This document shows, piece by piece, positions 1 through 9,296 of a stretch of DNA of 64,000 nucleotides (position 1 is the stretch's first letter; each line of letters opens with the position of its first letter). This DNA is from Bacteroidales bacterium. GTDB lineage: Bacteria; Bacteroidota; Bacteroidia; Bacteroidales; UBA932. The stretch is from assembly GCA_017399905.1 (NCBI GenBank), contig JAFQAR010000001.1:1-64000 (forward strand), written 5' to 3'. Position numbers and translations under genes: made by a program. The notes below the pieces were generated by a model, which saw only the letters and a list, made by a program, of their open reading frames with translations, did not search any database and was not told the origin of the DNA.

Positions 1-1606
1 AATGCATGTTAGTCCCGTCGTCAAAGAACTCTGCAACAGCATTGCCGATCTGATCTTTTGCTGTCTGCTTTCCGTTGCAGAATATCGCGTACTCTATTCC
101 GGAAGCACCGGACATCTCTCTGATGCTTATCATGAAAGGCCCCTTGACAGGCTTGTCGGATGTGAAGAACGGTGACGGGTCAACCGGAATGTCATGCTGG
201 CGAAGCTCGAAATGCAGATGTGCTCCTGTAGCTCTTCCAGTCGAGCCGGCATATCCTATAAGCTGTCCTTTAAATACCTTTCCGTTATAAGTCCATCCTG
301 TGTGGTCGGCTGTAGTGGAGATATGATGGGTGTGTCCTGAAATATCATGCCCTGAATCTTTACCTTTGAAACTCAATGTCGAAGCAATGTCCACCTGTGA
401 AAGATGCGCATACCTTGTCTCAAAGCCGTCAGCGTGCTTCAGCACCAGCATAAGTCCGTTACTGTCGTCGCGTGTGATGGATGATATTTCACCATCTGCT
501 GCCGCATAGACAGGATCACCTTCGTCAAGTACGTAGTCTATTCCAGAGTGAGATCGTCCCGCTTTGCCAGCAGCGAATGAGTTGCTGACGGTAGCGTCGC
601 ATGGAGGGCACATATCTATATATGTCGCTTCCGTGCCATTTGTCAGGTTCGTTGAAACTTCGTCTGAAGCCTTTACCTCTTTTGTACCGCAGCCGAAGGC
701 AAAGAAAGTTGCTGCAATTACGGGGAGTGTGGCAGCCAGCCTGAGCCAGGCCCCTTTGCCACGATGAGATTGAGTCATCATAATGAATCTTTGTTTTGTC
801 AATGAATGATTCAACCCACAGGTAATATCCGGATTATAACCAAAGAGTTGTTTGAATATGGTTGTTCTGTATGTTTTCAGGTTCCAGCCTTCATCCAGCA
901 CATCCTTGTCAGCTTCCCACTCCTGCACTTCCTCCAAGTCCTTCTCTGCCATCCAGAAGAACGGATTGAACCAGAAGATAGAACGGAGTACCGACATGAA
1001 AAGTCGCTCGTATGAATGTCTATGTCGTACGTGACTTGCTTCATGAGTAAGGATCTGTCTGCGCTCCTGAGGCTCATAGTTGAAGCCCATGAATATGGTC
1101 CTGATGAATGAGAACGGGGTCTTTATATCCTCGTGCTCGGCGAGAGTATATTCCTCTTCATAACTAAGCTTCGATTTGCTGCGAAGCCTGTAGATTTTTA
1201 TTGTGTTATATGCAATCAGGGAGAGCGAGATCAAGCCAATCAGGATATATAGAATTGTCAATGCAGTCCTTAAACTGATAGTAGGCATACTGGAGTCTGC
1301 ATCGCTTATTGCAGCTTCAGTCATTTCTACAGCCTGACTCTCTGTGACCATAGCCGTACCTTCGTCAACGGATGCATTGAAGTCGTCAAAACTGAAGACA
1401 GTCCATTCGCTGAATGCGGCAATCTGTTCTGAGGGGTAAACAGGAACCTCCATGATAGGAATAATCACGGAAAGAAGCATCGTCACTATCAGATATATTC
1501 GACAGAGCCTGAAGCTGACCTTCTTTGCCAACATCCAACGATATAGTACAAGGAAGAGTCCGCTGCAAATCAATGATTCAACTATGAAACTGATTACTGA
1601 CATCAT
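1..1606 (-). CDS. BlaR1-like M56 sensor metallopeptidase fused to an M23 (LytM) peptidase domain, partial at the window edge
   Basis: The reading frame is open from an ATG at 1606 (a second ATG follows directly) to the window edge, so the C-terminus is missing; at least 535 residues are present. The N-terminal part has three hydrophobic segments and an HEASH motif (residues 188-192), matching the HExxH zinc site of M56 BlaR1/MecR1 sensors. A fourth hydrophobic stretch near residue 285 precedes an extracytoplasmic LytM/M23 domain with HSGID (353-357) and HLHFE (463-467), the expected metal ligands. The gene lies 18 bases after blaI in the same direction, as in bla/mec signalling pairs. Known M56 proteins cleave or inactivate BlaI when an envelope signal is sensed. 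I infer the M23 domain binds or cuts peptidoglycan and replaces the penicillin-binding sensor. Combined M23/M56 proteins are known in Bacteroidota. Confidence 0.85.
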   Translation of the reverse strand, partial: MMSVISFIVESLICSGLFLVLYRWMLAKKVSFRLCRIYLIVTMLLSVIIPIMEVPVYPSEQIAAFSEWTVFSFDDFNASVDEGTAMVTESQAVEMTEAAISDADSSMPTISLRTALTILYILIGLISLSLIAYNTIKIYRLRSKSKLSYEEEYTLAEHEDIKTPFSFIRTIFMGFNYEPQERRQILTHEASHVRHRHSYERLFMSVLRSIFWFNPFFWMAEKDLEEVQEWEADKDVLDEGWNLKTYRTTIFKQLFGYNPDITCGLNHSLTKQRFIMMTQSHRGKGAWLRLAATLPVIAATFFAFGCGTKEVKASDEVSTNLTNGTEATYIDMCPPCDATVSNSFAAGKAGRSHSGIDYVLDEGDPVYAAADGEISSITRDDSNGLMLVLKHADGFETRYAHLSQVDIASTLSFKGKDSGHDISGHTHHISTTADHTGWTYNGKVFKGQLIGYAGSTGRATGAHLHFELRQHDIPVDPSPFFTSDKPVKGPFMISIREMSGASGIEYAIFCNGKQTAKDQIGNAVAEFFDDGTNMH

Positions 1607-1624
1607 AGTAGGGGATTAGAATGT

Positions 1625-2008
1625 CTATTTGTCTCCGTTCAATATCTTGAGAATCTCATCTGTCTCTTCAAGAGAGATTGACTTCTGCAACGAGAAGAAG
1701 TTCACCATACGGCTGACAGATCCATCGAAGAAATTGTCAAGGACTGTACGCATATATGTATTGGTGTAGTCCTCTTTCGCAACGATAGGGAAGTACTCGT
1801 ATGTCCTTCCGTATGCCTTGTGCGAAACGAATCCCTTGTTCTCAAGGATTCTCACGATCGTCGACACTGTATTGTAAGCTGGCTTTGGCTCAGGTAGTTC
1901 AGCAAGAACGTCGTGAACCAGCACTTTCTCCTTCTGCCAGATCACCTGCATGATTTCAAGCTCAGCCTTTGTAAGCTCCTGAGGTCTCTTCTTTAATGTC
2001 TCTCCCAT
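1625..2008 (-). CDS. blaI: BlaI/MecI/CopY-family transcriptional repressor
   Basis: This 127-residue protein has the usual BlaI length: an N-terminal winged helix (about residues 8-80, with ELTKAELEIMQVIW and the AYNTVSTIVRILENKGFV recognition region) and a C-terminal dimerisation part rich in Phe and Leu. BlaI-type dimers repress their own operon and are inactivated when the partner M56 protease is triggered. It is the first gene of a two-gene operon with the M56/M23 protein, and an inverted repeat covers its promoter, consistent with autoregulation. The start ATG at 2008 gives the canonical N-terminus. The symbol reflects the family; beta-lactam resistance is not implied, because no beta-lactamase or alternative penicillin-binding protein is nearby. 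Confidence 0.9.
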   Translation of the reverse strand: MGETLKKRPQELTKAELEIMQVIWQKEKVLVHDVLAELPEPKPAYNTVSTIVRILENKGFVSHKAYGRTYEYFPIVAKEDYTNTYMRTVLDNFFDGSVSRMVNFFSLQKSISLEETDEILKILNGDK

Positions 2009-2073
2009 TATATTTCGTCTATATTATGTAACAAATATGCACCGGAAAATACGGTTCTCCGAACTTCCCGATG

Positions 2074-2118
2074 CAAACATAAAACTAATATTTTAATATT
2101 CCAACTAAAAGATTAGTT
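2074..2118 (-). promoter_or_regulatory. blaI promoter with overlapping operator-like inverted repeat
   Basis: On the minus strand TATGTTTG (2074-2081) fits the Bacteroidales -7 box, and TTG lies about 20 bases upstream. A 7-bp inverted repeat (AACTAAT at 2083-2089, ATTAGTT at 2112-2118) spans the region between the two boxes. This placement fits a site bound by a dimeric repressor. That BlaI is the binder is inferred from position. Confidence 0.55.
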
Positions 2119-2138
2119 AATTAACGAAATTTTTCATT

Positions 2139-5100
2139 TTAGTCCAACAATGCATTGAATCGCTCTCGTATGGATGAGGAGAGTGAAGTGTCACCATACT
2201 CATCTGTAACGGATACCAGGATTGCAAGGACATTGTAGCAAGATTCAAAATAATCTTTTGCATCCTCATAGTGCTTAAGGAAAAATTCACACGAGTGAAG
2301 AACTTGGTCAGACATCGACGAGCACAATAAAGAGGCTTTTTCTGGTTCTCCAGCAAGATAGTAAGCCTCAATCATACATATGAGATCTCTCTCGTTGGAA
2401 AATCCGTACAGGATGATATCAAGCGGAAAGTTTTCCTCAGGAATCACAGACTGGCATTTATCGAGGATTTCCACTGCCATGTCATATTCTCCGGCTTCAA
2501 TCATTTCCATTGCTGCAGATGCAAACATCCCCCGCTGAGACATAACTCCGGTGAATGTAAAAAGGTTCTGGTAGTCGACAAACCAATCGGTTCTCTTCAG
2601 CGTATCCCACGTATAGACTGAAGTGATCTTGCGGTATAGTTCATCCGTATCGGTAAATCCTCTTTCTGACAGGTTAGTCCTGTTCTTGACCGGCACGAAG
2701 CGATAGGTGAAACCGTCATACATCAGATAATCCTTTATGCCGACATTGAGGTCACCTCCCGCACTGAGAAAATTCAACGGCCTGTCCCATTTGTAATTGG
2801 AAAGAAGATCCAGGATGAACAGCTCCGGTTTTGTGATCCCGTTCTTGTCCTCCGGAATCTGCAAGACAATCTCAGACGGAATGAGGTCGGCATATTTGGC
2901 GTCAAGAATACCATGCCTGATCACATTCTCCTTGTTTACAGGTATGCTGAATTTTCTGGATACGATGTAATCGAGATACTTGCCGTTACTCATCGGAATC
3001 TTGGCGTCCGGATGCCGGAATACCTTCATGACATCAGCCAGAGGGTATACGGAATCTCGGATGTCATAAATGAGGACGTAGTCGTTTTCACCCTGCATAT
3101 ATTGCCTCTTTCCTATGCTCAGATCAAGCGGAGCGGATTCATTTGAAGCATATTTCATCTGGTCGATGTGCCAGTCGGCTCCAAGAAGCGAAGTGTTCAC
3201 AATACGTACATCAGTGCGGAATCCCTCGACTTCCTGTGCATACCATATCGGGAATGTATCATTGTCGCCGTGAGTGACCAATATGCCGTTTTCCCCGATT
3301 CCCCTGAGGTAGTTATAGGCCAGTTCGCGTGTTGTATATCTGTTGCTCCTGTCATGGTCATCCCAGTTCTCTGAGGCCATCAGGGCAGGTACCCCCATGC
3401 AGATGCATACGGCAAGTGCTGCAGCAGGGCTTGCCAGTCTCCGGTCTCTGAAGATGGATAACATCTTCCAGGCCGATGCGAGCGCTCCGATACCGATCCA
3501 TGCACTGAAGAAATAGAATGAGCCGGCGTATGCATAATCACGCTCCCTGACCTGAAGAGGAGACTGGTTGAGGTATATGACAATCGCTATTCCTGTCATG
3601 AAGAACATCAGGAAATTGAGCCAGCAGCCTCTCGGATCCCTGGAAAACTGGAAGAACATGCCGATGAGCCCAAGCAGCAGCGGCATCATGTAATAGTGGT
3701 TCTTTCCTTTGTTCTCGGCCAGATATTGCGGAGCATCCGTCTGGTCTCCCAGCCTTAGTCTGTCTATGAATCCTATACCACATTCCCAGTTACCTTTGAA
3801 AATATCTCCCGGGGTAGGGCTGTGGATCTCGTTCTGACGTCCTGCAAAATTCCACATGAAATACCTCCAGTACATCCAGTTGACCTGATAGTCAAGAAAG
3901 AACATGAGGTTCTGTATGAAGGTGGGTTTCATCTCCGTGCATCCTTCTACCTTTACCCCTTCATTCCCGATATAGCTTTTATAGATATCAATATACGACT
4001 GTTCCCTGTGGTCCCACATGCGTGGAAAGAACATCTTTGATTCAGGAGAATACGTGACGTCAACATTCCGTCCCTTTACGTAACGGTCATTCATTCTTGC
4101 CCAATATTCCTTTTCCACGATATCATAGTCTGCCCCGAAGAATTCTCCGTACACTACAGGCCCTTTCGGATATTGGTCGCGGCCGAGATAGCTCATCAGT
4201 GTGAAAGGATTGTCCGGCTTGTTCTCGTTCATAGGGGTGTTGGCGTTTGATCTGATGATGACTGTCGCATATAATGAAAAGCCTATGATGATGCTTGTAA
4301 GGCATAAAAGAACCGTATTGAGCACAACCTTGCCTTGATTCATGCTCCTGTAGAGTCCGAAGAAGAGTCCGGATAGAAGTACAAGCATGAATGTTACCGC
4401 GCCACTGTTGAAAGGAAGCCTTAATACATTGACAAAAAGGAGGTCTGTATAGGCTGCAGCCTTAGGGAGAAGAGGGATTATTCCGAAGAGTATTGCAGCC
4501 AATATGACGCAGGAGAGGATGAAGATCCCGCACAGCTGCTTTAAGGAATATGTCCCTTTCTCGCGGATGCGATAGAAGTACATGAAGACAATGGCAGGAA
4601 TACTGAGCAGGTTCAGCAGGTGTACACCTATCGACAGCCCCATCAGAAAGCATATGAGTACGATCCACCTGCCGGAATGAGGCCGGTCTGCCTCTTCATA
4701 CCATCTGGTCATGGCCCAGAATACGACCGCAGTGAATAATGAAGACATCGCATATACCTCGGCCTCTACGGCGGAGAACCAGAACGTGTCGCTGAAGCAG
4801 TAGGAGAGTGCTCCGACAGCACCGGAACCGCATATGGCAATGACCTCTGCAACGTTGTACTCCTTCTGCGGAATCAGTCTTCCTGCAAAGAATACAATGG
4901 TCAGGTACAGAAAGAAGACCGTCAATGCCGAGCAGATTGCGCTGCAGGCATTGATGGCTGCAGCGGCATGTTCCGGACGTACGAAAAATGTGAATATCCT
5001 GGCGATAAGCTGCCATGTGGGATTTCCTGGAGGATGACCGACTTCAAGCCCGTATGACGACGCAATGAACTCACCGCAATCCCAGAATGAGACAGTAGGT

Positions 5101-5189
5101 TCAATGGTCAGAAGGTAGGTCGCTGCCGCTGTTGCAAGTACGGCAAGCGAGGTGATTGTGTTGCATTTCCTGAAACTTTCTCTGGTCAT
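2139..5189 (-). CDS. DUF2723 family membrane protein, GT-C/O-mannosyltransferase-like
   Basis: A 1016-residue protein with about a dozen membrane segments in its first 650 residues and a soluble C-terminal part with TPR-like helices. The first periplasmic loop carries WDCGEF (Asp37, Glu40) and GHPPGNP (52-58), the conserved signature of DUF2723. The family has the topology of GT-C glycosyltransferases that use lipid-linked sugars, and a eukaryotic relative, TMEM260, is an O-mannosyltransferase. The likely role is transfer of a sugar to exported proteins or glycolipids, but the substrate cannot be read from the sequence. The ATG at 5189 lies 19 bases after a -7 box. It stands alone between divergently unrelated genes. 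Confidence 0.85.
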   Translation of the reverse strand: MTRESFRKCNTITSLAVLATAAATYLLTIEPTVSFWDCGEFIASSYGLEVGHPPGNPTWQLIARIFTFFVRPEHAAAAINACSAICSALTVFFLYLTIVFFAGRLIPQKEYNVAEVIAICGSGAVGALSYCFSDTFWFSAVEAEVYAMSSLFTAVVFWAMTRWYEEADRPHSGRWIVLICFLMGLSIGVHLLNLLSIPAIVFMYFYRIREKGTYSLKQLCGIFILSCVILAAILFGIIPLLPKAAAYTDLLFVNVLRLPFNSGAVTFMLVLLSGLFFGLYRSMNQGKVVLNTVLLCLTSIIIGFSLYATVIIRSNANTPMNENKPDNPFTLMSYLGRDQYPKGPVVYGEFFGADYDIVEKEYWARMNDRYVKGRNVDVTYSPESKMFFPRMWDHREQSYIDIYKSYIGNEGVKVEGCTEMKPTFIQNLMFFLDYQVNWMYWRYFMWNFAGRQNEIHSPTPGDIFKGNWECGIGFIDRLRLGDQTDAPQYLAENKGKNHYYMMPLLLGLIGMFFQFSRDPRGCWLNFLMFFMTGIAIVIYLNQSPLQVRERDYAYAGSFYFFSAWIGIGALASAWKMLSIFRDRRLASPAAALAVCICMGVPALMASENWDDHDRSNRYTTRELAYNYLRGIGENGILVTHGDNDTFPIWYAQEVEGFRTDVRIVNTSLLGADWHIDQMKYASNESAPLDLSIGKRQYMQGENDYVLIYDIRDSVYPLADVMKVFRHPDAKIPMSNGKYLDYIVSRKFSIPVNKENVIRHGILDAKYADLIPSEIVLQIPEDKNGITKPELFILDLLSNYKWDRPLNFLSAGGDLNVGIKDYLMYDGFTYRFVPVKNRTNLSERGFTDTDELYRKITSVYTWDTLKRTDWFVDYQNLFTFTGVMSQRGMFASAAMEMIEAGEYDMAVEILDKCQSVIPEENFPLDIILYGFSNERDLICMIEAYYLAGEPEKASLLCSSMSDQVLHSCEFFLKHYEDAKDYFESCYNVLAILVSVTDEYGDTSLSSSIRERFNALLD

Positions 5190-5208
5190 AACTGTATCTG
5201 TTTTGATA

Positions 5209-5216
5209 CAAAATTA
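5209..5216 (-). promoter_or_regulatory. -7 promoter box of the DUF2723 gene
   Basis: TAATTTTG on the minus strand matches TAnnTTTG and lies 20 bases before the ATG at 5189, implying a very short leader. No clear -33 TTTG is visible. Confidence 0.4.
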
Positions 5217-5337
5217 TTGAGAGAAAGTTTTACATCTATCTTTTTGTGACGATTTATGCGGATGTAATATGTTGATATCTAATAGGTTCGATAAATGTGA
5301 CGAAAGTCGGAAGCGTCAAAGTCTTACATCATGTGTC

Positions 5338-6279
5338 TCAGAAGCTCTCTGTCTCGGAAATAAGCCTCCGGAGCCAGATCCCGATGTTTGTGTCGTGTTC
5401 CCCGAGTCCGAGCTTTTTGCGGATCTCGCTGCTGATGATATAGTGACGTTTCTTTTGTATGAACTCTCCGACTTCCTTGCCTTTCAGGCCGAGGGTAAAG
5501 AGGCAGCAATAGCCGATCTCCCAATCGGTCAGTCCCTTCTGCTCGAGTATGGAAATGAATCCGGGATGATTTTCCTTGAATACGATCTTTGTGGAAATCA
5601 GAAACGATTCCCTGTCGGAAATCAGATTCTCGATCTCTTCCTCGGAAATCCTGTATGCCTTGTCATCCGAGGAAATGTGCGAGGCGAGGATCTTGTCCAG
5701 TACAGAAAGTCTCTGCCTTATCAGCGCCATTGCCTTGTCATCAGGCTTCTGCTTCAGCCTGTGGGCATATCTTCTGATTATCATTATGCAGAACGCAAGA
5801 AGACCTGTGGAGAACAGAATGATGGCCCATGTCTGTCTGCGTTTCTCGACGAGTTCGAGCTTGTCGGCATATCTTTCCTGGATTATCCTGGCGTTCTGCC
5901 TTTGGAGAGTATCTGTCACATCAACCTTTCCGGCATGCTCCAGGATTATATCCCTCCAAAGCAGCGCTTTGTCTGCCTTCTCTTTATCACCTTTGTTGCT
6001 GTAGTAGCTTACGGCTATATTGATGATGCTGTCATTCGTCATGCTGATTCCGCATTTCTCAAGGGCGATGGAATACAGCAGGGCGTGACGGGCCCGGAGT
6101 TCCGGAGTGTTGAGATGGCGCCTGTCGAGTGAGTCCAATGCAACGAAAGCGCTGTCCGGATGCATTTCAAGATGCGCTTCGGCGTTGTCGAGAAGCCTCC
6201 CTGCATCACTTTCATGCATGCATGAACCGACGCATAAGGACAGTATGAGAATGAATATTATGTTTGATAGTCTGGACAT
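5338..6279 (-). CDS. Membrane-anchored TPR-type lipoprotein with C-terminal LuxR-like HTH
   Basis: The protein has 313 residues with a lipobox ending VGSC (Cys20), TPR-like helices (25-145), one membrane helix (149-168) and a cytoplasmic C-terminal segment with a LuxR/GerE-like helix-turn-helix (about 248-300). This layout is common in Bacteroidales regulators that sit in the inner membrane and control nearby genes. Family members usually have 500-600 residues with several TPR units; here only one or two TPR-like units remain, so the sensor part is short. No obvious target operon adjoins it. If Cys20 is lipidated, the mature N-terminus is membrane-tethered on the periplasmic side. The regulatory role is inferred from architecture. 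Confidence 0.75.
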   Translation of the reverse strand: MSRLSNIIFILILSLCVGSCMHESDAGRLLDNAEAHLEMHPDSAFVALDSLDRRHLNTPELRARHALLYSIALEKCGISMTNDSIINIAVSYYSNKGDKEKADKALLWRDIILEHAGKVDVTDTLQRQNARIIQERYADKLELVEKRRQTWAIILFSTGLLAFCIMIIRRYAHRLKQKPDDKAMALIRQRLSVLDKILASHISSDDKAYRISEEEIENLISDRESFLISTKIVFKENHPGFISILEQKGLTDWEIGYCCLFTLGLKGKEVGEFIQKKRHYIISSEIRKKLGLGEHDTNIGIWLRRLISETESF

Positions 6280-6348
6280 AGGTTCACTCGATGAGGCGTA
6301 GCGGCTATAGCAAAATCCGTTCCATTACGTCTGGTTTTCTGTTACCTC

Positions 6349-8322
6349 TCATTCCAGAATCCATTCAAGGTTGAACCGGTAGTGCAGGCGGCTGGACAGG
6401 ATATGTATGGTTCCGTCCGGACTCTGTACACCGGCAAGATATCCTCTCGGCTCCGCATGACTGGCGTCCATGATGAACTGCTTTGTCCATGCACCTCCGT
6501 CGAGCATGCGTTCTGTTCCGTCTGTCATAAGTTTCTTTACCGGCCATGTCCTGCCTTCGTCGTATGAAAGCGCGACGTACATTCCGTAACCTCTGCTGCC
6601 GTTGAACATGAGCCCCCGCTCATTTTCCGGGGTCCGTTGAGGATGGTCTGTGAATGATACCAGCATTATCGGACCTTCTATCAATCGCATCAGAACAAGC
6701 CTCTGCCCTCCGTCGATCGGCGGCAGTCCGCTGCGGTGATATGTCCATGAGCGCCCTCCGTCTTCGGAAATGCTCATAGGCATATGACGGCGTCCGTCCT
6801 TGTCGGTCAGTGTGTTGCCGCGTCCGAGGGTCATCAGTGCCCCGTTTTTGAGCTCCACGATACCGGCATGGATTCCGGCTATGGTCGAGCCGCTTTCAAC
6901 CTCATCGAAAGAAGGCAGGGGAGCTCCGTCCCACGGGTCTGACCAGCTCCGTCCGTTGTCTTCGCTTATATGCACGGCTGTGCCGTCGTGGCTACCCGGT
7001 CCGGCGTCGCAGCATTGTATGATCCTGCCGTCGGCAGTGACTATCGGGCCTGCGATCACCTGATGCCGCTTCGTGTGTTCAGGTGCGGCCAGCTCCGGAG
7101 CGCTCCATGTCATGCCGTTGTCGTCGCTGAACCTTACGCACATCGCAAGATTCTGCCAGTCTCCCGAGTTTGAGACCCCGTTCATGTGCATCAGTCTGCC
7201 GTCCGGCAGATGAAGCAGCGAACTACCGGTCATGTTCCTGTCCGGGACCTTGAAGAAAAGTTCTGCTTCCGACCATGCTGAACTTCCTTTTCTGAGCCTT
7301 GACCCGAGCACGACCATCTCTCTGCCGCTTTCCGCGTCGCATGAGAACCATATTGCAAGAAGATCTCCGTTGTCACACCATGTTATTGCCGGCTGGTGGT
7401 TGTGGCGGTAGAACGGTGTGCCGTCGGAAGGACTGACTACAAATGGGACCGGGGGAGTCCAGAATGGTTCATCGGTTTTCCTTTTCCAGGAATATTTGCG
7501 CTGGCTTATCTTTCTGCCGGAATCCTCCTTCGTATCAAGATAAGTGAAGTCCGGCTCTCCCTCGACGATGCGGAATCCGATCTGGCTATGTCTGTCGGAA
7601 GGTATGGCGGCCGAGCGGTTGGCGCTTCTGAGAAAGTCTGCCGGTGTGTTGTGGCTTCCTCCTCTTGTGACTCTGTATATGCCTGATGAATGTCCTGCGG
7701 GGTCGGTCTGGTCAGCTTCCGGATAAGCTCCGTACCAGTCCAGACACCATTCCTCTACATTTCCATGCATGTCGTACAGGCCGAATCCGTTTGGCTTGGA
7801 CCTTGCCGTCGCCAGTGATACGCTCACAAGATCACGCTCGGTCTTCTGATTCTTCTGCATGCTTTCCGGAAGTCCGTCTCCTGTATGGAACAAGGTATAT
7901 GTACCGGCTCTGCATGCATATTCCCATTCCGCTTCGGTCGGGAGCCTGAAGTCCTTTCCGCTTTTTTCCGAAAGCCACCTGCAATAGGCAGTGGCGTCAT
8001 CATATGATACGTTCACTACCGCTTCGTCGTCTTCAAATGAAAGGCCGTCCTTTCCCCTCAAGGCACGATGTTCCGGCATGAACTCTTCAAACTGGGCGTT
8101 TGTGATCTCTGTCTCGCTCATGCGGAAACTTTTCCTGAAGGTTACTTTGTGTACAGGGGCTTCATCATAGTTGTGGTTCCATCCCTCGGAGCCCATCCAG
8201 AAATATCCTGCCGGTATTTCTACCATACGCGGCTCTTCAACCTGGGCGTTCAATGTGTGAAGGGGTGTGACAATTGCAAGGGCTATCAGTTTTTTTATAT
8301 GCATCATCCTGATTGTTGGCAT
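6349..8322 (-). CDS. Secreted fusion of a SUMF1/FGE-like domain and a sialidase-like BNR propeller
   Basis: The 657-residue protein has a signal peptide cut near Ala-Gln at residues 26-27; an ATG at 8304 is an equally good start. Residues 30-255 form a formylglycine-generating-enzyme-like fold (IPAGYFWMGS, RLPTEAEWEYACR, GNVEEWCLDWYG, RVTRGGS). Residues 285-657 form a sialidase-type propeller with at least four Asp boxes of the S-x-D-x-G-x-(T/S)-W type. The FGE active-site Cys pair is not seen: the usual position reads FLRSANRSAA. The first domain is therefore probably a binding or structural module rather than a sulfatase maturase. The propeller may act on host or plant glycans, but no sialidase catalytic set (RIP arginine, Tyr-Glu pair) could be confirmed by eye. 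Confidence 0.8.
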   Translation of the reverse strand: MPTIRMMHIKKLIALAIVTPLHTLNAQVEEPRMVEIPAGYFWMGSEGWNHNYDEAPVHKVTFRKSFRMSETEITNAQFEEFMPEHRALRGKDGLSFEDDEAVVNVSYDDATAYCRWLSEKSGKDFRLPTEAEWEYACRAGTYTLFHTGDGLPESMQKNQKTERDLVSVSLATARSKPNGFGLYDMHGNVEEWCLDWYGAYPEADQTDPAGHSSGIYRVTRGGSHNTPADFLRSANRSAAIPSDRHSQIGFRIVEGEPDFTYLDTKEDSGRKISQRKYSWKRKTDEPFWTPPVPFVVSPSDGTPFYRHNHQPAITWCDNGDLLAIWFSCDAESGREMVVLGSRLRKGSSAWSEAELFFKVPDRNMTGSSLLHLPDGRLMHMNGVSNSGDWQNLAMCVRFSDDNGMTWSAPELAAPEHTKRHQVIAGPIVTADGRIIQCCDAGPGSHDGTAVHISEDNGRSWSDPWDGAPLPSFDEVESGSTIAGIHAGIVELKNGALMTLGRGNTLTDKDGRRHMPMSISEDGGRSWTYHRSGLPPIDGGQRLVLMRLIEGPIMLVSFTDHPQRTPENERGLMFNGSRGYGMYVALSYDEGRTWPVKKLMTDGTERMLDGGAWTKQFIMDASHAEPRGYLAGVQSPDGTIHILSSRLHYRFNLEWILE

Positions 8323-8366
8323 TAGTGGAACGCAATTTAGGAAATATTTGTTAACTTTAACGCGTT

Positions 8367-9296
8367 ATGAAAGATGTTTTTACATTAATCTCCTCATTTG
8401 ACGGACTGCCTCTGAGTGTTTCCGTCATCAGGCCTGACGGCCCTGTGAAGGCTGTGGTCCAGCTTGCGCACGGCATGCGGGGATGCAAGGAACGTTTTCT
8501 GCCTGTGATGGAGTATCTTGCCGGCAAGGGTTATGCCTGCGTAGCGAATGACCATAGGGGCCACGGTGCAAGTCTTCGTGCTCCTGAAGACCTGGGCTAT
8601 ATGTACAAAGGCGGATGGAAGGCACTCGTCTCCGATATGCGTCAGGTGACGGAATGGATACGTAAGGAATTTGCCGGTCTTCCCGTCTTCCTTCTCGGAC
8701 ACAGCATGGGCTCGTTGGCTGCAAGGACATATGTCAAGCAGGATGATGCCGGCCTGGCAGGTCTGATAGTATGCGGAAGTCCGAGCTATACTCCTGCCTC
8801 TGTTTTCGGACGTATTCTTACAGGGGGGCTTTGCACCGTCGGTCTTGGCCGCTTGCGTCCTGTCTTCATCCAGGAGATGACTTCGAGACGCTACAACAGA
8901 AATTTCAGGGATGAAGGTCCGCAGGCATGGACATGTTCAGACCCTGAGGTCCGCAGGTCTTTTGCTGAAAATCCTCTTTGCAATTTCCATTTCACGGCCA
9001 ATGCGTCCTACAGTCTCATGTGCCTTATGCGCGAAACATATTCCGACAAAGGGTGGAAACTTGCCAATCCGCACATGCCTGTGTTCTTCCTTTCAGGTGA
9101 TGACGATCCATGTGCGATCAGCAGGGACCACCTTGAAAAAGCTGTTTCCGGCATGCGTGAGAGAGGATATGCCGATGTCCGTCTGGTCACCTATGAGGGC
9201 ATGAGGCATGAGGTCCTGAACGAGCGTGACAAGATGAGGGCATGGGAGGACCTTTTATCCTTCATGGAGAATCATTTAAATCCTGATATATTATGA
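8367..9296 (+). CDS. Alpha/beta hydrolase of the serine aminopeptidase S33/lysophospholipase type
   Basis: The 309-residue protein has the hydrolase-4/monoglyceride lipase fold: an HG oxyanion region (AHGMRG), NDHRGHG at 61-67, nucleophile GHSMG (Ser113), an acid loop SGDDDPC and a late His in EGMRHEVLNE. No signal peptide is visible, so it is probably cytoplasmic and acts on lysophospholipids or other short esters. Its last four bases overlap the start of the next gene (ATGA), implying translational coupling with the lipoprotein hydrolase. It is transcribed divergently from the SUMF1-sialidase gene. Confidence 0.88.
   Translation: MKDVFTLISSFDGLPLSVSVIRPDGPVKAVVQLAHGMRGCKERFLPVMEYLAGKGYACVANDHRGHGASLRAPEDLGYMYKGGWKALVSDMRQVTEWIRKEFAGLPVFLLGHSMGSLAARTYVKQDDAGLAGLIVCGSPSYTPASVFGRILTGGLCTVGLGRLRPVFIQEMTSRRYNRNFRDEGPQAWTCSDPEVRRSFAENPLCNFHFTANASYSLMCLMRETYSDKGWKLANPHMPVFFLSGDDDPCAISRDHLEKAVSGMRERGYADVRLVTYEGMRHEVLNERDKMRAWEDLLSFMENHLNPDIL

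Noticed and set aside
5269-6132. Plus-strand frame of about 287 codons
   Set aside because: Antisense to the TPR/LuxR-like regulator, with no recognisable domain or promoter.
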